The position numbers were made by a program, and so were the translations under genes. From Stramonita haemastoma (Eukaryota > Mollusca > Gastropoda > Neogastropoda > Muricidae): a stretch of DNA of 64,000 nucleotides. Numbering within the stretch: position 1 is the first letter of the stretch; each line of letters starts with the position of its first letter. Positions 1 to 10,924 of the stretch are shown one piece after another. The stretch lies in contig CM060317.1 of NCBI GenBank assembly GCA_030674155.1, positions 35,622,520 through 35,686,519 on the forward strand, written 5' to 3'. The notes under the pieces were generated by a model. It ran no database searches. It was not told the origin of the DNA and saw only the letters and a program-made list of their open reading frames with translations.

Positions 1-7
1 TCTCTCT

Positions 8-76
<69 letters not shown>
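1..76. repeat. (TC)n microsatellite
   Basis: Nearly pure CT dinucleotide repeat running in from the left edge. It is followed by about 100 bp of ordinary sequence before the TTC tract. Confidence 0.95.
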
Positions 77-79
<3 letters not shown>

Positions 80-175
80 TTTCCAGCCTGCATGTGACAT
101 TTCCAAGACTTCCTGGACTTTCTCAGTTTCTTTGAAGCTCAGTTGCTACAAGAGTCTCAATGCTTCCCATTCTGT

Positions 176-2065
176 GTGCTTCTGCTGCTTCTTCTCCTTC
201 TTCTTCTCCTCCTCCTCCTCTTCTTCTTTTTCTTCTTCCTCTTCTTTATCTTCTTCTTCTTTGCACTCTTCTCATTCTTCTTCTTCTTCGCAATTCTTTC
301 TCTTCGCAATTATTCTTCTTCTGCCTCTCCTACTCCTTCTTCTTTGCATTCTTCTTCTTCTTCTTTGCATTCTTCTTTGCATTCTTCTTTGCATTCTTCT
401 TCTTCTTTGCATTCTTCTTCTTATTATTTTTCTTCTTATTTGCATTCTTCTTCTTCTTCGCAATTCTTCTTCTTCACAATTCTTTTCCTTCGCAATTCTT
501 CTTCTTCTACTTCTCCTATTTCTTCTTCTTCTTCTACTTTGCATTCTTCGCAATTCTTCTTTGTATTCTTCGCAATTCGTCTTATTCTTCTTTGCATTTT
601 TCTTCTTCTTCTTTGCATTCTTCGTCGTCTTTTTTTGCATTCTTCTTCTTCTTCTTCTTCTTCTTCTTCTTCTTCTTCTTCTTCTTCTTCTTCTTCTTCT
701 TCTTCTTCTTCTTCTTCTTCTTTGCAATTCTTCTTCTTCTTTGCAATTCTTCTTCTTTGCAATTCTTCTTCTTCTTTGCAATTCTTCTTCTTCTTCGCAA
801 TTTTTCTTCTCCCTCTTCCTCTTCTTCTATATTCTCCTTCTTCTTCTTTATCTTCTTCGCAATTCTTCTTCTTCTTCTTTGCATTCTTCGCAATTCTTCT
901 TCTTCTTTGCATTCTTCTTCTTCTTCTTTGCATTCTTCTTCTTTGTATTCTTCTTCTTTACATTCTTCTTCTTCTTTGCATTCTTCTTCTTCTTCTTTGC
1001 ATTCTTCTTCTTCTTCGCAATTCTTCTTCTTCACAATTCTTTTCCTTCGCAATTCTTCTTCTTCTACTTCTCCTATTTCTTCTTCTTCTTCTACTTTGCA
1101 TTCTTCGCAATTCTTCTTTGTATTCTTCGCAATTCGTCTTATTCTTCTTTGCATTTTTCTTCTTCTTCTTTGCATTCTTCGTCGTCTTTTTTGCATTCTT
1201 CTTCTTCTTCTTCTTCTTCTTCTTCTTCTTCTTCTTCTTCTTCTTCTTCTTCTTCTTCTTCTTCTTTGCAATTCTTCTTCTTCTTTGCAATTCTTCTTCT
1301 TTGCAATTCTTCTTCTTCTTTGCAATTCTTCTTCTTCTTCGCAATTTTTCTTCTCCCTCTTCCTCTTCTTCTATATTCTCCTTCTTCTTCTTTATCTTCT
1401 TCGCAATTCTTCTTCTTCTTCTTTGCATTCTTCGCAATTCTTCTTCTTCTTTGCATTCTTCTTCTTCTTCTTTGCATTCTTCTTCTTTGTATTCTTCTTC
1501 TTTACATTCTTCTTCTTCTTTGCATTCTTCTTCTTCTTCTTTGCATTCTTCTTCTTTGCATTCTTCTTCTTCTTTGCATTCTTCTTCTTCTTTGCAATTC
1601 TTTTTCTCCTTCTTTTTCTATATTCTCCTCCTTCTTCTTCTTCTTCTTCTTCTTCTTCTTCTTCTTCTTCTTCTTCTTCTTCTTCTTCTTCTTCTTCTTC
1701 TTCTTCTTCGCAATTCTTCTTCGCAATTCTTCTTCGCAATTCTTTTTTGCATTCTTCTTCTTCTTCTTTTTTGTATTATTTGCATTCTTCTTCTTCTTTG
1801 CACTCTTCTCCTTTGTATTCTTCTTTTTATTCTTATTCTTCTTCGCAATTATTCTTCGGAATTCTTCTTCTTCGCAATTCTCCTCCTTCGCAACTACTCT
1901 TTTTCTATTTCTTCGCAATTCTTCTTCTTCGCAATTCTTCTTCCTCGCAATTCTTCTTCTTTGCGATTCTTCTTCTTGGCAATTCTTCTTCGCAATTATT
2001 CTTCTCCTCCTCCTCCTCCTCCTGCTCCTCCTCCTCCTTCTTCTTCTTCTTCTTCTCCTTTCATT
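176..2065. repeat. Long TTC-type polypyrimidine tract (compound satellite)
   Basis: About 1.9 kb of almost pure pyrimidine on the plus strand. The base unit is TTC, regularly interrupted by short words such as TTTGCATTC and TTCGCAATTC. The tract is open in several frames on both strands, giving Ser/Leu/Phe-rich or Lys/Glu/Arg-rich conceptual products. These follow from the repeat and are not evidence of genes. Polypurine-polypyrimidine tracts of this kind are known to be able to form intramolecular triplexes. Confidence 0.95.
436..1548. repeat. 557-bp tandem duplication inside the TTC tract
   Basis: The word order starting CACAATTC at about 475 recurs at about 1032, an offset of 557 bp. Irregular landmarks (a GTCGTC word, a CCCTCTTCC word, a TTTACATTC word) follow in the same order in both copies, and the copies diverge near 1548. 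The pure TTC runs differ in length between copies, as expected of microsatellite slippage after duplication. Confidence 0.8.
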
Positions 2066-2194
2066 TGCGTTGTCTGCATCGAATCCTGAGGCATTACTTG
2101 TGAGGACAAATTCATGAACAAATCTGTTCTTGAACAAGCAGACTTTCTCAGTACGCACCTTTTGCTGTGTCAACTCTGTCTCCGCTAGAGCGGT

Positions 2195-2490
2195 CACGTA
2201 CACCCCTAGTCCTTCGGATGAGACAATAAACCGAGGTCCCGTGTGTGAACGCACGCAGAACCTCTTACGCACACGTTAAAACCTGTTCCACTTTTCGGAA
2301 GAGTATGCCATTGCGTCGAGGGAGAGGAGATGGGCGCCGCCCTCAACACGCTGGCCTTAGAGAAGCTGAGGTCTCTGACGCCTCGCTCCCCTACGACCAC
2401 ACAGGTTATGGGACATCTTTACCTTTTTTTTTTACCTAGGCCATTGCGTGCCAGTGGGAATGGATGACAAAACTCACAAAACTGCAAAAG
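2195..2490 (+). mobile_element. tRNA-derived SINE fragment, interrupted by an insertion
   Basis: This matches the dispersed SINE family of this window in its plus orientation: the words CCTTCGGATGAGAC, CGAGGTCCCGTGTG and CAGAACCTCTTACGCAC are shared with the copy at 46290. The SINE sequence stops near 2315 and resumes at 2440, with 124 unrelated bases between. Confidence 0.7.
2316..2439. mobile_element. 124-bp insertion nested in the SINE
   Basis: The insertion is flanked by the 9-bp direct repeat GCCATTGCG at 2307-2315 and 2440-2448. It is GC-rich, with a nine-T run near its right end. The target duplication and homopolymer suggest retroposition. The source sequence was not recognised. Confidence 0.5.
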
Positions 2491-2651
2491 ATATCCTGCA
2501 AAGTGAGCTAACTGCAGGACACTGTCCTTCAGGGTGTTCAGCGTTACGTTTCAAGATTGTATATTTATATACATGACACGAAAGCAGCTGACATAAACGT
2601 AACACAGAGGTGAAAAGAATTTTTTAATCTATTTATTTAATTTATTTAGCT

Positions 2652-2870
2652 ATTCTTTTGTATCGAGAATAATGGAATAAACACTCATGCGCTTTTTTTT
2701 ACATCCAGTCCCCGTGTGTATGCAGTTTTGTAAATGTCATCTGTTCCCACCGGCACACGATGGCCTACTCTTACAAAAAGTGGAACAGGATTAAACGTGT
2801 GCTAATATTAGATGTTCTGCGTGCGTTCGCACACGGAGCCTCGGTTTATAGTCTCATCCGAAGGACTCAA
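2652..2870 (-). mobile_element. SINE copy (3' two thirds)
   Basis: It begins with the family's tail-proximal words (TATCGAGAATAATGGAATAA) and reads through ACATCCAGTCCCCGTGTG and CACACGATGGCCTAC to the CGGTTTATAGTCTCATCC segment. The tRNA-like head is missing. Confidence 0.8.
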
Positions 2871-3079
2871 AATAGTATCAAGAAACAGAGGAAGCCTCTA
2901 GGAAGAACAGACAGCCAAACCCGGCCATCAGCAAGATGTTCTTTTTTTTTTTCGGCAGAAACTGACAGATATTGCCATGCACGAATCGGTTGATCTGCTG
3001 AAGCACTGCAGACGTTGCTCCAATCAAGACTGAAGTGATCAAAGAAAGTGCAGCCCTTGTTTCCTAAGACAGAAGGAGC

Positions 3080-3210
3080 TTACTACTTCCCTCGTGTGCT
3101 TGCAGTTTCCGTAAAATTTAATTGTGTCATACGTTCTCACCGGCAAGGGTGGCCTACTCTTCCGAAAGGTGGAACAGGTTTTAGCGGGTGTGCAAGATGT
3201 TCTCTCTGTG
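3080..3210 (-). mobile_element. Diverged SINE fragment
   Basis: The words GTTCTCACCGGCA, GGCCTACTCTTCCGAAA and GTGTGCAAGATGTTC match the middle of the SINE family. The fragment merges into a GT microsatellite. Confidence 0.6.
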
Positions 3211-3218
3211 TGTATGTG

Positions 3219-3226
3219 TGTTGCGT

Positions 3227-3278
<52 letters not shown>

Positions 3279-3292
3279 AAGTTCGATACACG

Positions 3293-3364
<72 letters not shown>
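3219..3364. repeat. (GT)n followed by (TC)n microsatellites
   Basis: A GT run at 3227-3276 and a TC run at 3299-3364, separated by about 22 unique bases. Confidence 0.95.
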
Positions 3365-3368
<4 letters not shown>

Positions 3369-3535
3369 TAAATAGGTGTGGCTTCCCTTGCTTGGCTACC
3401 AGCAGGAAGGATTTTTGAAACGTAGTGAGTAGTGTGTGTGATATTTTGCATCAAAAACGTTCAATATGCCAGTGACAGGATTGCCTTCCCGCTTAGAGTG
3501 TGTTATGAACACCTTTTTGCAGGAAATGTCCTTAA

Positions 3536-4336
3536 GAGTCGTTTAAAATAGACAGTAAGGACGATCAAACAGTGATTGTGCTGCGTCTGACACCAACCGG
3601 CCAACCTGTTGCACACACTACAACTGACAGTGCAGTGTATCGTCGAAAGTGTCTAGCTGAAGTTGCTAGGGACAGAAGGAGGGCGGAGGCACACAGGACA
3701 TTAAGGACACAGCAACGAATGCAGGCAAGTTCTTCTTCACCTCCCTCGGGTCTTTTTCTCCCTACGCCGCCAAGTCTTTTTTATACAGCACAGAATGGCA
3801 CTGCACATGACACTTTCTATGCCACAGACACACACAACACGGCTCCATGTGTGGCTGAATGTGCACGTGCAGCATGGCAGGCCAACCAGTCTCGTGATTC
3901 AGTGTATGAGGCGGAAAATTCCGTGCTAGTGAAAACACAACACGTGGATGGGAGTGTAAATGACAGTGATGATGGAGAGAAGGGTGATAACTGGAGTGAA
4001 GAAACAGAAGAGTTTTCTGAGGAGGCGATGACAATGTCACAGACACTGACAGAACACGCAGCAGGGGAAGCTGAGGATGAAGACAAGGAGACAGCCACAG
4101 GGAGAGGTTGTGATGTGGAAGATGCGTCGTCCCCCGTAAGCAAGTCAAAAGAAAGCAACAAACTGTCTAGTGACGAATGCAGACAAATTATTGAGTGTAT
4201 CCAAGAGATACAAAGGGACATGGAAGAGATTAAAACCTTCCGTTCAAGAGAAGATAGACTCAGTCCAGCAAATGGCGAAAATGGAAACCTGCCTACACCA
4301 CCCAGAAAACAGCAGACAACGTGGCCACACCGATAG
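3536..4336 (+). CDS. Unrecognised open frame, probable coding exon
   Basis: A 267-codon stretch open from just after the TAA at 3533-3535 to the TAG at 4334-4336. It is not simple repeat, which sets it apart from almost every other long frame here. The first 60 residues are mixed and basic (an RRKCLAEVARDRRRAEAHRT-like helix), the middle is Ser/Thr-rich, and about residues 135-200 are strongly acidic. A predicted helix follows (SSDECRQIIECIQEIQRDME), then a Pro-rich end. No ATG lies near the left end; the first internal methionine is at codon 62. It is therefore more likely the terminal exon of a gene starting to the left than a complete gene. A possible acceptor AG ends at 3555 but is weak. 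I recognise no family. A degraded transposon frame is the main alternative. Confidence 0.5.
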   Translation, partial: ESFKIDSKDDQTVIVLRLTPTGQPVAHTTTDSAVYRRKCLAEVARDRRRAEAHRTLRTQQRMQASSSSPPSGLFLPTPPSLFYTAQNGTAHDTFYATDTHNTAPCVAECARAAWQANQSRDSVYEAENSVLVKTQHVDGSVNDSDDGEKGDNWSEETEEFSEEAMTMSQTLTEHAAGEAEDEDKETATGRGCDVEDASSPVSKSKESNKLSSDECRQIIECIQEIQRDMEEIKTFRSREDRLSPANGENGNLPTPPRKQQTTWPHR

Positions 4337-4959
4337 AGACGACTTGGACAAGCTTCACTTTCCTCTTTAGGCAGTGATGACAGCGACAATATAAAAAAAA
4401 AGATGAAAAACAAAAACAAAAACATTATCGTTGTAACATGACTTGTGAATATTTACCGCGATCGGACATCCATTCGCGAAGATCCTGTGAATGTACATTG
4501 CTCGGTTTGATATGTAATTATCGGAGCTTTCGATCCCCCTCCCCCCATGTGAATGGGCCCAAAGCCTAACACATTAAACCATTTGTCATTGTCTCTGTCT
4601 TAAATATTATTTATATGACTTATTTTCGATAAATGCTGGTGGCATGATATTTTTCAATTGTTGAATTTGTTGTGTTTTCTTGTTTGCTACTTAACTTATT
4701 TGCGTCTTTTTATTATCATCATCATTGATTGTTGATTGCTTATTTCAGTTCTCTGTGTGTGTGTGCTCTTTGCTATTTTATTATTATCTTCTTCTTGTTC
4801 TTTTTTCTCTTCATATAATCTCCATGTTGTTGTTTGGTTGGTTAGTTGGTTGGTTGGGGTTTTGTGTATGTGTGGGGTTTTTGTGTTTTTTGGGGGAGGG
4901 GGGGTTGTTTGGGGTTTTTTTAGTTAGAGATTGGGACTGTTTATATTGTGTTTTAGATA
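4337..4959. other. AT/GT-rich stretch after the open frame
   Basis: No gene seen. It includes a GT-rich, G-run segment at 4820-4960. If 3536-4336 is a terminal exon, this would be its 3' UTR. Confidence 0.4.
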
Positions 4960-5028
4960 AAGGCGGGGACTGGATGTAAAAAAGCACATGAGTGCTTATT
5001 CATTATCCTCGAAATAAAAGAATTTAAC
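4960..5028 (+). mobile_element. SINE 3'-end fragment carrying an AATAAA
   Basis: GGACTGGATGTAAAAAAGCA and TGCTTATTCATTATCCTCGA are the 3' end of the local SINE family in plus orientation. It ends in GAAATAAAAGAA, so the first AATAAA downstream of the 3536-4336 frame (near 5012) belongs to a SINE tail. Confidence 0.65.
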
Positions 5029-5037
5029 TGATTGATT

Positions 5038-5093
5038 CTCTTTCTCTCTCTCTGTCTCTGTCTCTCTCTCGTTCATGCCACGCATGCTTATTC

Positions 5094-5162
<69 letters not shown>

Positions 5163-5207
5163 GCACGCACGCACGCATGCTTATTCTTCACACACACGTG
5201 CATGCGT

Positions 5208-5261
<54 letters not shown>

Positions 5262-5290
5262 CCGTGCGCACGCGCAATCACACACACATA
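5038..5290. repeat. Compound (TC)n/(AC)n microsatellite
   Basis: Short TC runs, then two AC arrays (5096-5158 and 5209-5262) separated by a GCAC-type and ACGTGCATGCGTG segment. Frames read through it encode Thr-His or Cys-Val repeats and are not genes. Confidence 0.95.
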
Positions 5291-5458
5291 CACACAAAAC
5301 GTGAGCGAAGTATCTGATGCGTGGTCAAAGGGAGGCAATACATAGTAAACGCCATCATGATCTTCCAGCACTTGGAAATTAATTGCTCTTGCTTTACCAT
5401 GGCTAGTGGAAGTTTCCGCAAGTTCCAACAAAGGACAGGGCTGGGTTTTTTTCTCTTT

Positions 5459-5695
5459 CTTTTTTTATTTCGAGGATAGCGGAATAAGCACTTAACATCC
5501 AGTCCTCGCGTGTATGTGGCTTTGTCACACAATGGCCTTCTCTTTCCAAAAGCGGACCAGGTTTTAGCGTGTGCACAAGATGTTCTGTGTGCATTTGCGC
5601 ATGGGACCTCTGTTTACAGTCTCATCCAATGGGCTTTTGGGGGAGTGGAGTCGGTACTGATGGCTGTGAGATAACTACCAGGTCTCTATTGCAGG
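5459..5695 (-). mobile_element. SINE copy
   Basis: The family words run in order: ATTTCGAGGATAGCGGAATA, ACATCCAGTCC, ACACAATGGCC, GATGTTCTGTGTGCATTTGCG, GTCTCATCC, GGAGTGGAGTCGGTACTGAT. It lacks the tRNA-like end. Confidence 0.75.
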
Positions 5696-5759
5696 ACAGC
5701 GGGAATGGGACTGATGTCTAGCAGCAGTCTGTGTGTGTGTAATACAAAATGCTGGGACC

Positions 5760-5802
5760 AGGGTGTGTGTGTGTGTGTGTGTGTAAGTGTGTGTGTGTGT
5801 GT

Positions 5803-5857
<55 letters not shown>
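5760..5857. repeat. (GT)n microsatellite
   Basis: GT repeat interrupted by two GTAAGT words. Confidence 0.95.
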
Positions 5858-5860
<3 letters not shown>

Positions 5861-6010
5861 CCTTTCGAGGATAATGGAATAAGGACTCGTGTGCTTTTTT
5901 TTTACATCCAGTCCTCATGTCTATGCAGTTGTCAGTTTTGTCATCCGTTCCCACCGGCCTTCTCTTCCGAAAAGCGGAACAGGTTTAAACGTGTGAGCAA
6001 GATGTTCAGC
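5861..6010 (-). mobile_element. SINE 3'-half fragment
   Basis: TTTCGAGGATAATGGAATAA through to GTGTGAGCAAGATGTTCAGC. It is truncated at a GT/GCGT repeat (6011-6075). Confidence 0.75.
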
Positions 6011-6139
6011 GTGTGTGTGTGTGTGTGCGTGCGTGCATACGTGCGTGCGTGCGTGTGTGCGTCCGTGCGTGCGTTTGTGTGCGAGTATGCATGTACGTTC
6101 TGGTTATGGGAACGCCTTTGCCACCGGTTACTACTTTGC

Positions 6140-6829
6140 AACTGTTCATTATAGCTGATCTTGAATTACCCCTTCAGGCCAGGAATAAGATACTGCTGAA
6201 AGAGCTTCCCAAAGTTTTAGGTCAGTTCTTTTTGCTTTTGTTTAGTTTTTCTTATTTGGCTAGAGCACTGAAATTCACCAAAGGTCAGATTTTGTGTATG
6301 TGACCGGTTTTGCCCACCATGAACGTAGCTGTAGGAATTTTAGGTCAGTAAGAGCAGAACACCAAATGTACCGTTTCAAACTTTCAGATTTGGTTTTTCA
6401 TAGTTTGAATGTCTTGCTTTCTAATTTCCTGCCAATGTGTCTTGGCTGGTCTTCTTCTCAACCCCCACAGCATCTCTATCCCCTCTCCCCTCAAAAAATT
6501 TCTTGTCATGGAAATGTCCACGTCAGTTTACTCATGTATTGTGTTCACATATTTTTTTAAAAACCAATGTGAGATGATACGATCTGCCAAGTCTGTATTT
6601 TTTGTTCTGGCAGTAGACTAGTGCATCTTTTTTTCTTTTTTTTTTCTCTTTAGCTAGAGCTCAAAGGTTCACCAATGCAAGACTTCTTGGCATATATGCA
6701 ATCATTTTCCCACACTTCAGGTTGCCGCATTCCGACTTAAGGGATTATCATTATGTATGGAAATGCCACCAGTGTGCATGTGTGTTTTTATTATTATTTC
6801 ATATGTTTGGACTGATACTTAATGGCTGG
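6140..6829. other. No gene; contains members of a diffuse dispersed repeat
   Basis: The words TTAGCTAGAGCTC and AAGGTTCACCAATG near 6652-6680 recur in reverse complement at 15840-15880 and, more diverged, at 34145-34180. The TTCACC...CAGATTTTG...GCCACC pattern near 6270-6320 resembles 34470-34520. The boundaries are not clear. Confidence 0.4.
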
Positions 6830-7035
6830 TTAAAATGTGTGCACATGTTCAGCATGTATTTGTACATGGGACCTTTGTTTATAGTTTCATCAGAAGGACT
6901 TTGCAGAGAGTGCAGTTGGTACTGATGCTGACTCGAGGGAGAAAAATCCACTTGAACAGGCATCTATCTCAGTGGTGGCTCAATCCCACACCATCATATT
7001 GTGCACTTATTAACCACAAGGCTACCCAGACCCTC
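6830..7035 (-). mobile_element. SINE head fragment with tRNA-like region
   Basis: GTTCAGCATG, GTTTATAGTTTCATCAGAAG and TGGTACTGATGCTGACTC match the family, followed by the decayed tRNA-like end (TTAACCACAAGGCTACCC corresponds to A-box TAGCCTAGTGG in reverse). Confidence 0.65.
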
Positions 7036-7049
7036 ATGAGCCCATTTAA

Positions 7050-7494
7050 CCCTTACAGCACTGAATATCTGCTGACAATTACTTCCCCATTCCTGAATTT
7101 CTGCCCCCGCGCTCTCCCCTTCAGTCCTGTCAGCCTATATTCCGGCAATAATAGTACCAGAGGAGGGTTTGGTTTATAGTGATCCGTCATGCAACTAACT
7201 GGCATCAACGGACTTGGGAAAGTAGTTTTGATACGGCAAACACTGCTTCTCCTTTCCCATGAGAATGTTCATACAGCTTCATGTGTGTGTGTACATGAAA
7301 TTTACCTAGGTACCCATTTTGCACTCTTCTGCACCTCAGAATCCCAGGAATTGAAAGAAAATTCAGTCGCACCAGTTTTCCTCCTCAGAAACCCAGAAAT
7401 TGAGGGAAAATTCGGTCGCGCCAGTTTTCCTCCTTACAGGACTGAAGGGTAGCAGAAAGCTGAGCCGGAAATCAGGCTTGCCGTATTGAAAGGG
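7050..7494. mobile_element. TTAA-flanked 445-bp element (piggyBac-like MITE)
   Basis: TTAA at 7046-7049 precedes CCCTTACAG, and ...TTGAAAGGG ends just before TTAA at 7495-7498. Short inverted ends and a TTAA target duplication are hallmarks of piggyBac-type transposition. A roughly 58-bp internal duplication (TCGCACCAGTTTTCCTCC, near-copy TCGCGCCAGTTTTCCTCC) lies at 7340-7437. No transposase frame is visible. Confidence 0.6.
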
Positions 7495-7498
7495 TTAA

Positions 7499-8216
7499 AA
7501 TGCATCTGATTGCAGGTTTGATTCTGCCTAAAACTGGACTCAGCCTCTCACTCCCAAACACACTGAATCATGATCGGCAGGCTAAGTGCTAGGTTTTTTT
7601 TTTCAGATGGGAAGATAAACCCACCAAAAATCCATGTGCTACATACATATAGCAGTGTATGCACACATGGAATAGATCAGCTACTGAAGAGTTGTCACAA
7701 GCTAACAGTAAGCAGGGGAAAAACCATTCTTACCAAAAAAAACAAATTACTCTGGCAGACACAGAAACTTTTAGTATGACACATAAAAGATGTGCCTGCA
7801 TTGTGGCCATGCAGTCTTTCTAGAGAGAGGAGCCCAACTTTCCAGCAGGAAAATCTGCCATCGCTGAAAGTGGCATACAGCAATGTACTATTTTTCTGAA
7901 CACTCCATATGTCTGTACACTTGCACATACACAAAAATGTGTCTGCAAATATGGTTGTCACCCTGCGAGGTTACGAAACGTTTTGCTGAGCAGGATACAC
8001 AGAATTTGTGGGGAAGCAAGAGCAGAAGAACAAAAAACTATTAAATCTGTCACACACAGCAAACTTTCAAATAAAAGCTTCCCTTATCTTCCTTTTCTTT
8101 TATTTTTACTTTTTTCAGAACAAATGTGACAATATTTGAAAACATACAGGCCTATTATAAACACACTTTCAGATTTAATCTCTTTCTCAATATCGTCTTT
8201 CAGTCTCATCTCAATA

Positions 8217-8281
<65 letters not shown>

Positions 8282-8601
8282 TCTATATGCGTGTACATTA
8301 AAAAAAATCTTTAAGTTTGCTCCCCCTTATCCAAAGCATGGAAGTCTGGGAGAATATGTAAGCCCTCATACAGGGTCAGTTTATCATACCATTTGAATAG
8401 ATGTTAGCTTTCACTTTTTCATGTGGGGGAGTGCTCTTTGTAAAAAAAAATTAAGTTAGTAATGATCAATTTGATTAGAAAACTTGTTAAATCATAAATA
8501 ATAAATGTAGCAAATATTACTCAATTATTAAGCTCATTTTCCACAATGTGAAGTAAAACAATGGTGACATTTAACAAAAAAAATCATTCACACACTCCGG
8601 T
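7499..8601. other. Intergenic, no gene seen; includes (CA)n at 8219-8279
   Basis: AT-rich sequence beyond the likely 3' end of PUF60. Short frames here show no recognisable protein. Confidence 0.5.
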
Positions 8602-8607
8602 TTTATT
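8602..8607 (-). terminator. Candidate PUF60 poly(A) signal (AATAAA)
   Basis: TTTATT on the plus strand reads AATAAA on the minus strand, about 415 nt past the PUF60 stop codon. It is the first canonical hexamer I noticed downstream of the stop. Usage needs transcript data. Confidence 0.4.
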
Positions 8608-8643
8608 TCTATAATCAATCTCTCTCTCCACTTCACACCAGCT

Positions 8644-8758
<115 letters not shown>

Positions 8759-9021
8759 CACTGATGGCAGTTGAAATGGTGACAGACAGGGGGTTCAGTA
8801 AGTCAGGTTCCCTCACACAATTTAATGGAAGAACACTGCATGGAATTCAACAGCAACATCGCAGCACCGGAGGTGTACCAGAGGTTTCACCATACACCAC
8901 CACTGGAGGACTGTGAAGTTCCCCCCTCCCCTACAATAACTGTTGACTGTTGCAGTGCCGACCACATCTCCCTCCCTATATCATCCCAAAACACAAGCAC
9001 AAGCATTCCTGACCCATTCTT

Positions 9022-9131
9022 TCATCCGGACAAATCGTTTGCATTGAACATTTCTTGGTCGTACTTTTCTGCTGTCAACACTCGACCCCCGAAGAACCTA
9101 CCATTTAACGCTGAAACTCCTTTTTCCACTT
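9022..9131 (-). CDS. PUF60: PUF60 coding exon 14 (C-terminus)
   Basis: 110 nt from the TTTTTTCAG acceptor. It encodes [20 protein letters not shown] and [15 protein letters not shown], then TGA (9022-9024). The NGRFFGGR loop and YDQ..F...DLSG end are diagnostic of PUF60. A plus-strand frame overlaps this exon antisense and is not a gene. Confidence 0.96.
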
Positions 9132-10867
9132 CTGAAAAAAACGAACAAAGAATTGTACAAAATATTAGAACTGCAAAACACAATTCATGGTAACACAGGG
9201 TTCATACAGAACTTCAGGAAGAATATTCAAGGACTTTTCAAGGACCTCACTCTCAATTTTCAAGGACCTCCATCGACAAATAGTGCTTGCATTTTAACAA
9301 TGTCTACACACATTAGGGCTGAAAAGAAAATATCTATAGCCATTTGGTGAGAATGTTTCTCATAACAAGAATCGATATTTCTACTGCAGTCAACTGGGGT
9401 AAATCAAATACAATCATTGGCCTAAAGTGTGCACTTAGCATAAAAAATTCCAATCTAAGTGATCACCCCATCTCTGCATACTGGTTCTCAAAGTCTAAAT
9501 ATGTGTAAATCTCCCTGTGTGTTACTTTACCTGGAGACTAATAGTTCACAACAGTAAACATTCATCCTCCTGGATAACAGGTTGGGGGGGGGGGGGGGGG
9601 GGGGGGGGAGGGGGTATAGCTGATGGTATTGCTGTGGACACAGATCTTCACATAACAACACACTCTTTGCCAGACTTGAGATAAAATATACCTTCAATCT
9701 GAAGTACAGTAATTCTGTTCAGAGGTCAAAGCAATTGCTGTCTTGTAACACCTCTCTCATTGTTCAGTCTTGAGAGAGAATCTTTTACTATTTTCAAAAC
9801 AAAAACAGAAAGATCCCACAAAAAACAAAATTGAAAATAAGACACTATAAACCGTCATGTCATATATTCTACTTACTACCTGTTCTAGTGGGTTTACCCA
9901 AATCCGCTGAACTTTTGAAATATGGAAAAAGCTACCCTATCACCAAAAAGAATTACATACTATTTTACATCAACCTCACTGACATCTTCCTTTACATTTG
10001 ATTAAAAACTAGCCCCAAACTAACCAATCACTAAATTGAAGTACATACTATTTTACATCAACCTCACTGACATCTTCCTTTACATTTGATTAAAAACTAG
10101 CCAAAAATTAACCAATCACTAAATTGAAGTACATACTATTTTACATCAACCTCACTGACATCTTCCTTTACATTTGATCAAAAACTAGCCAAAAACTAAC
10201 CAATCACTAAATTGAATTACATACATAAATCTCACTGACATCTTTCTTTACATTTGATTAAAGATTAAAACATGGAAGAAACCTTACCTTCTTGCTTTGT
10301 AAACTCCACGAAGATTTTGACTACCACTTCTGCGTTTTCCTCCTCACTCTGTTTCTCTTGGTAGATGATAACACGATTCACCTTGCCAAACTTTTCACAC
10401 TCGTCAGTGACCTCGTCTTTGAGGTCATCGTCCAAGTCCTCTGCTCCCACCATGTTTCTTAGCACCATCACAGTACACTGAATGAAACAACCCATTCTGT
10501 ATGTAGTACATTTGTTAAATAAACAATAAGGTTTATCTAATACATCATATGAGTGCTTCCAATCACTAACAAGAATAAAAGAATAAATATGTAAATAAAT
10601 AAATAAATAAACAAACAAATAAGTAAATAAATGAATGAATAAATAAATAAATAAATAAATAAATAAAATAACATTCATCAGCATAACTTGCATCCAAAAC
10701 CATTTGGTTATCATGGTCATATTCTTATTTCTCCGAATTTTTGCATGAATTTATCACTTTTCATTCTTAAAATATTTACTTTCTCTATTGTTTTAGGGGT
10801 TTTGTTTGTATGTTGTTTTTTTCTTTTATTTTTTTTAGGGGGGTGGGGTGGGGGTCTAACACACACA

Positions 10868-10924
<57 letters not shown>

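Noticed and set aside
132..2272. Several long open frames (up to 661 codons) on both strands of the TTC tract
   Set aside because: They are translations of a pyrimidine repeat: Ser/Leu/Phe in one direction, Lys/Glu/Arg in the other. No domain or splice structure.
5024..5431. Cys-Val and Thr-His repeat frames at this and other CA/GT arrays
   Set aside because: Produced by dinucleotide repeats that lack stop codons in all frames.
8825..9193. 122-codon plus-strand frame
   Set aside because: It lies antisense over the PUF60 terminal exon, whose minus-strand reading is diagnostic.
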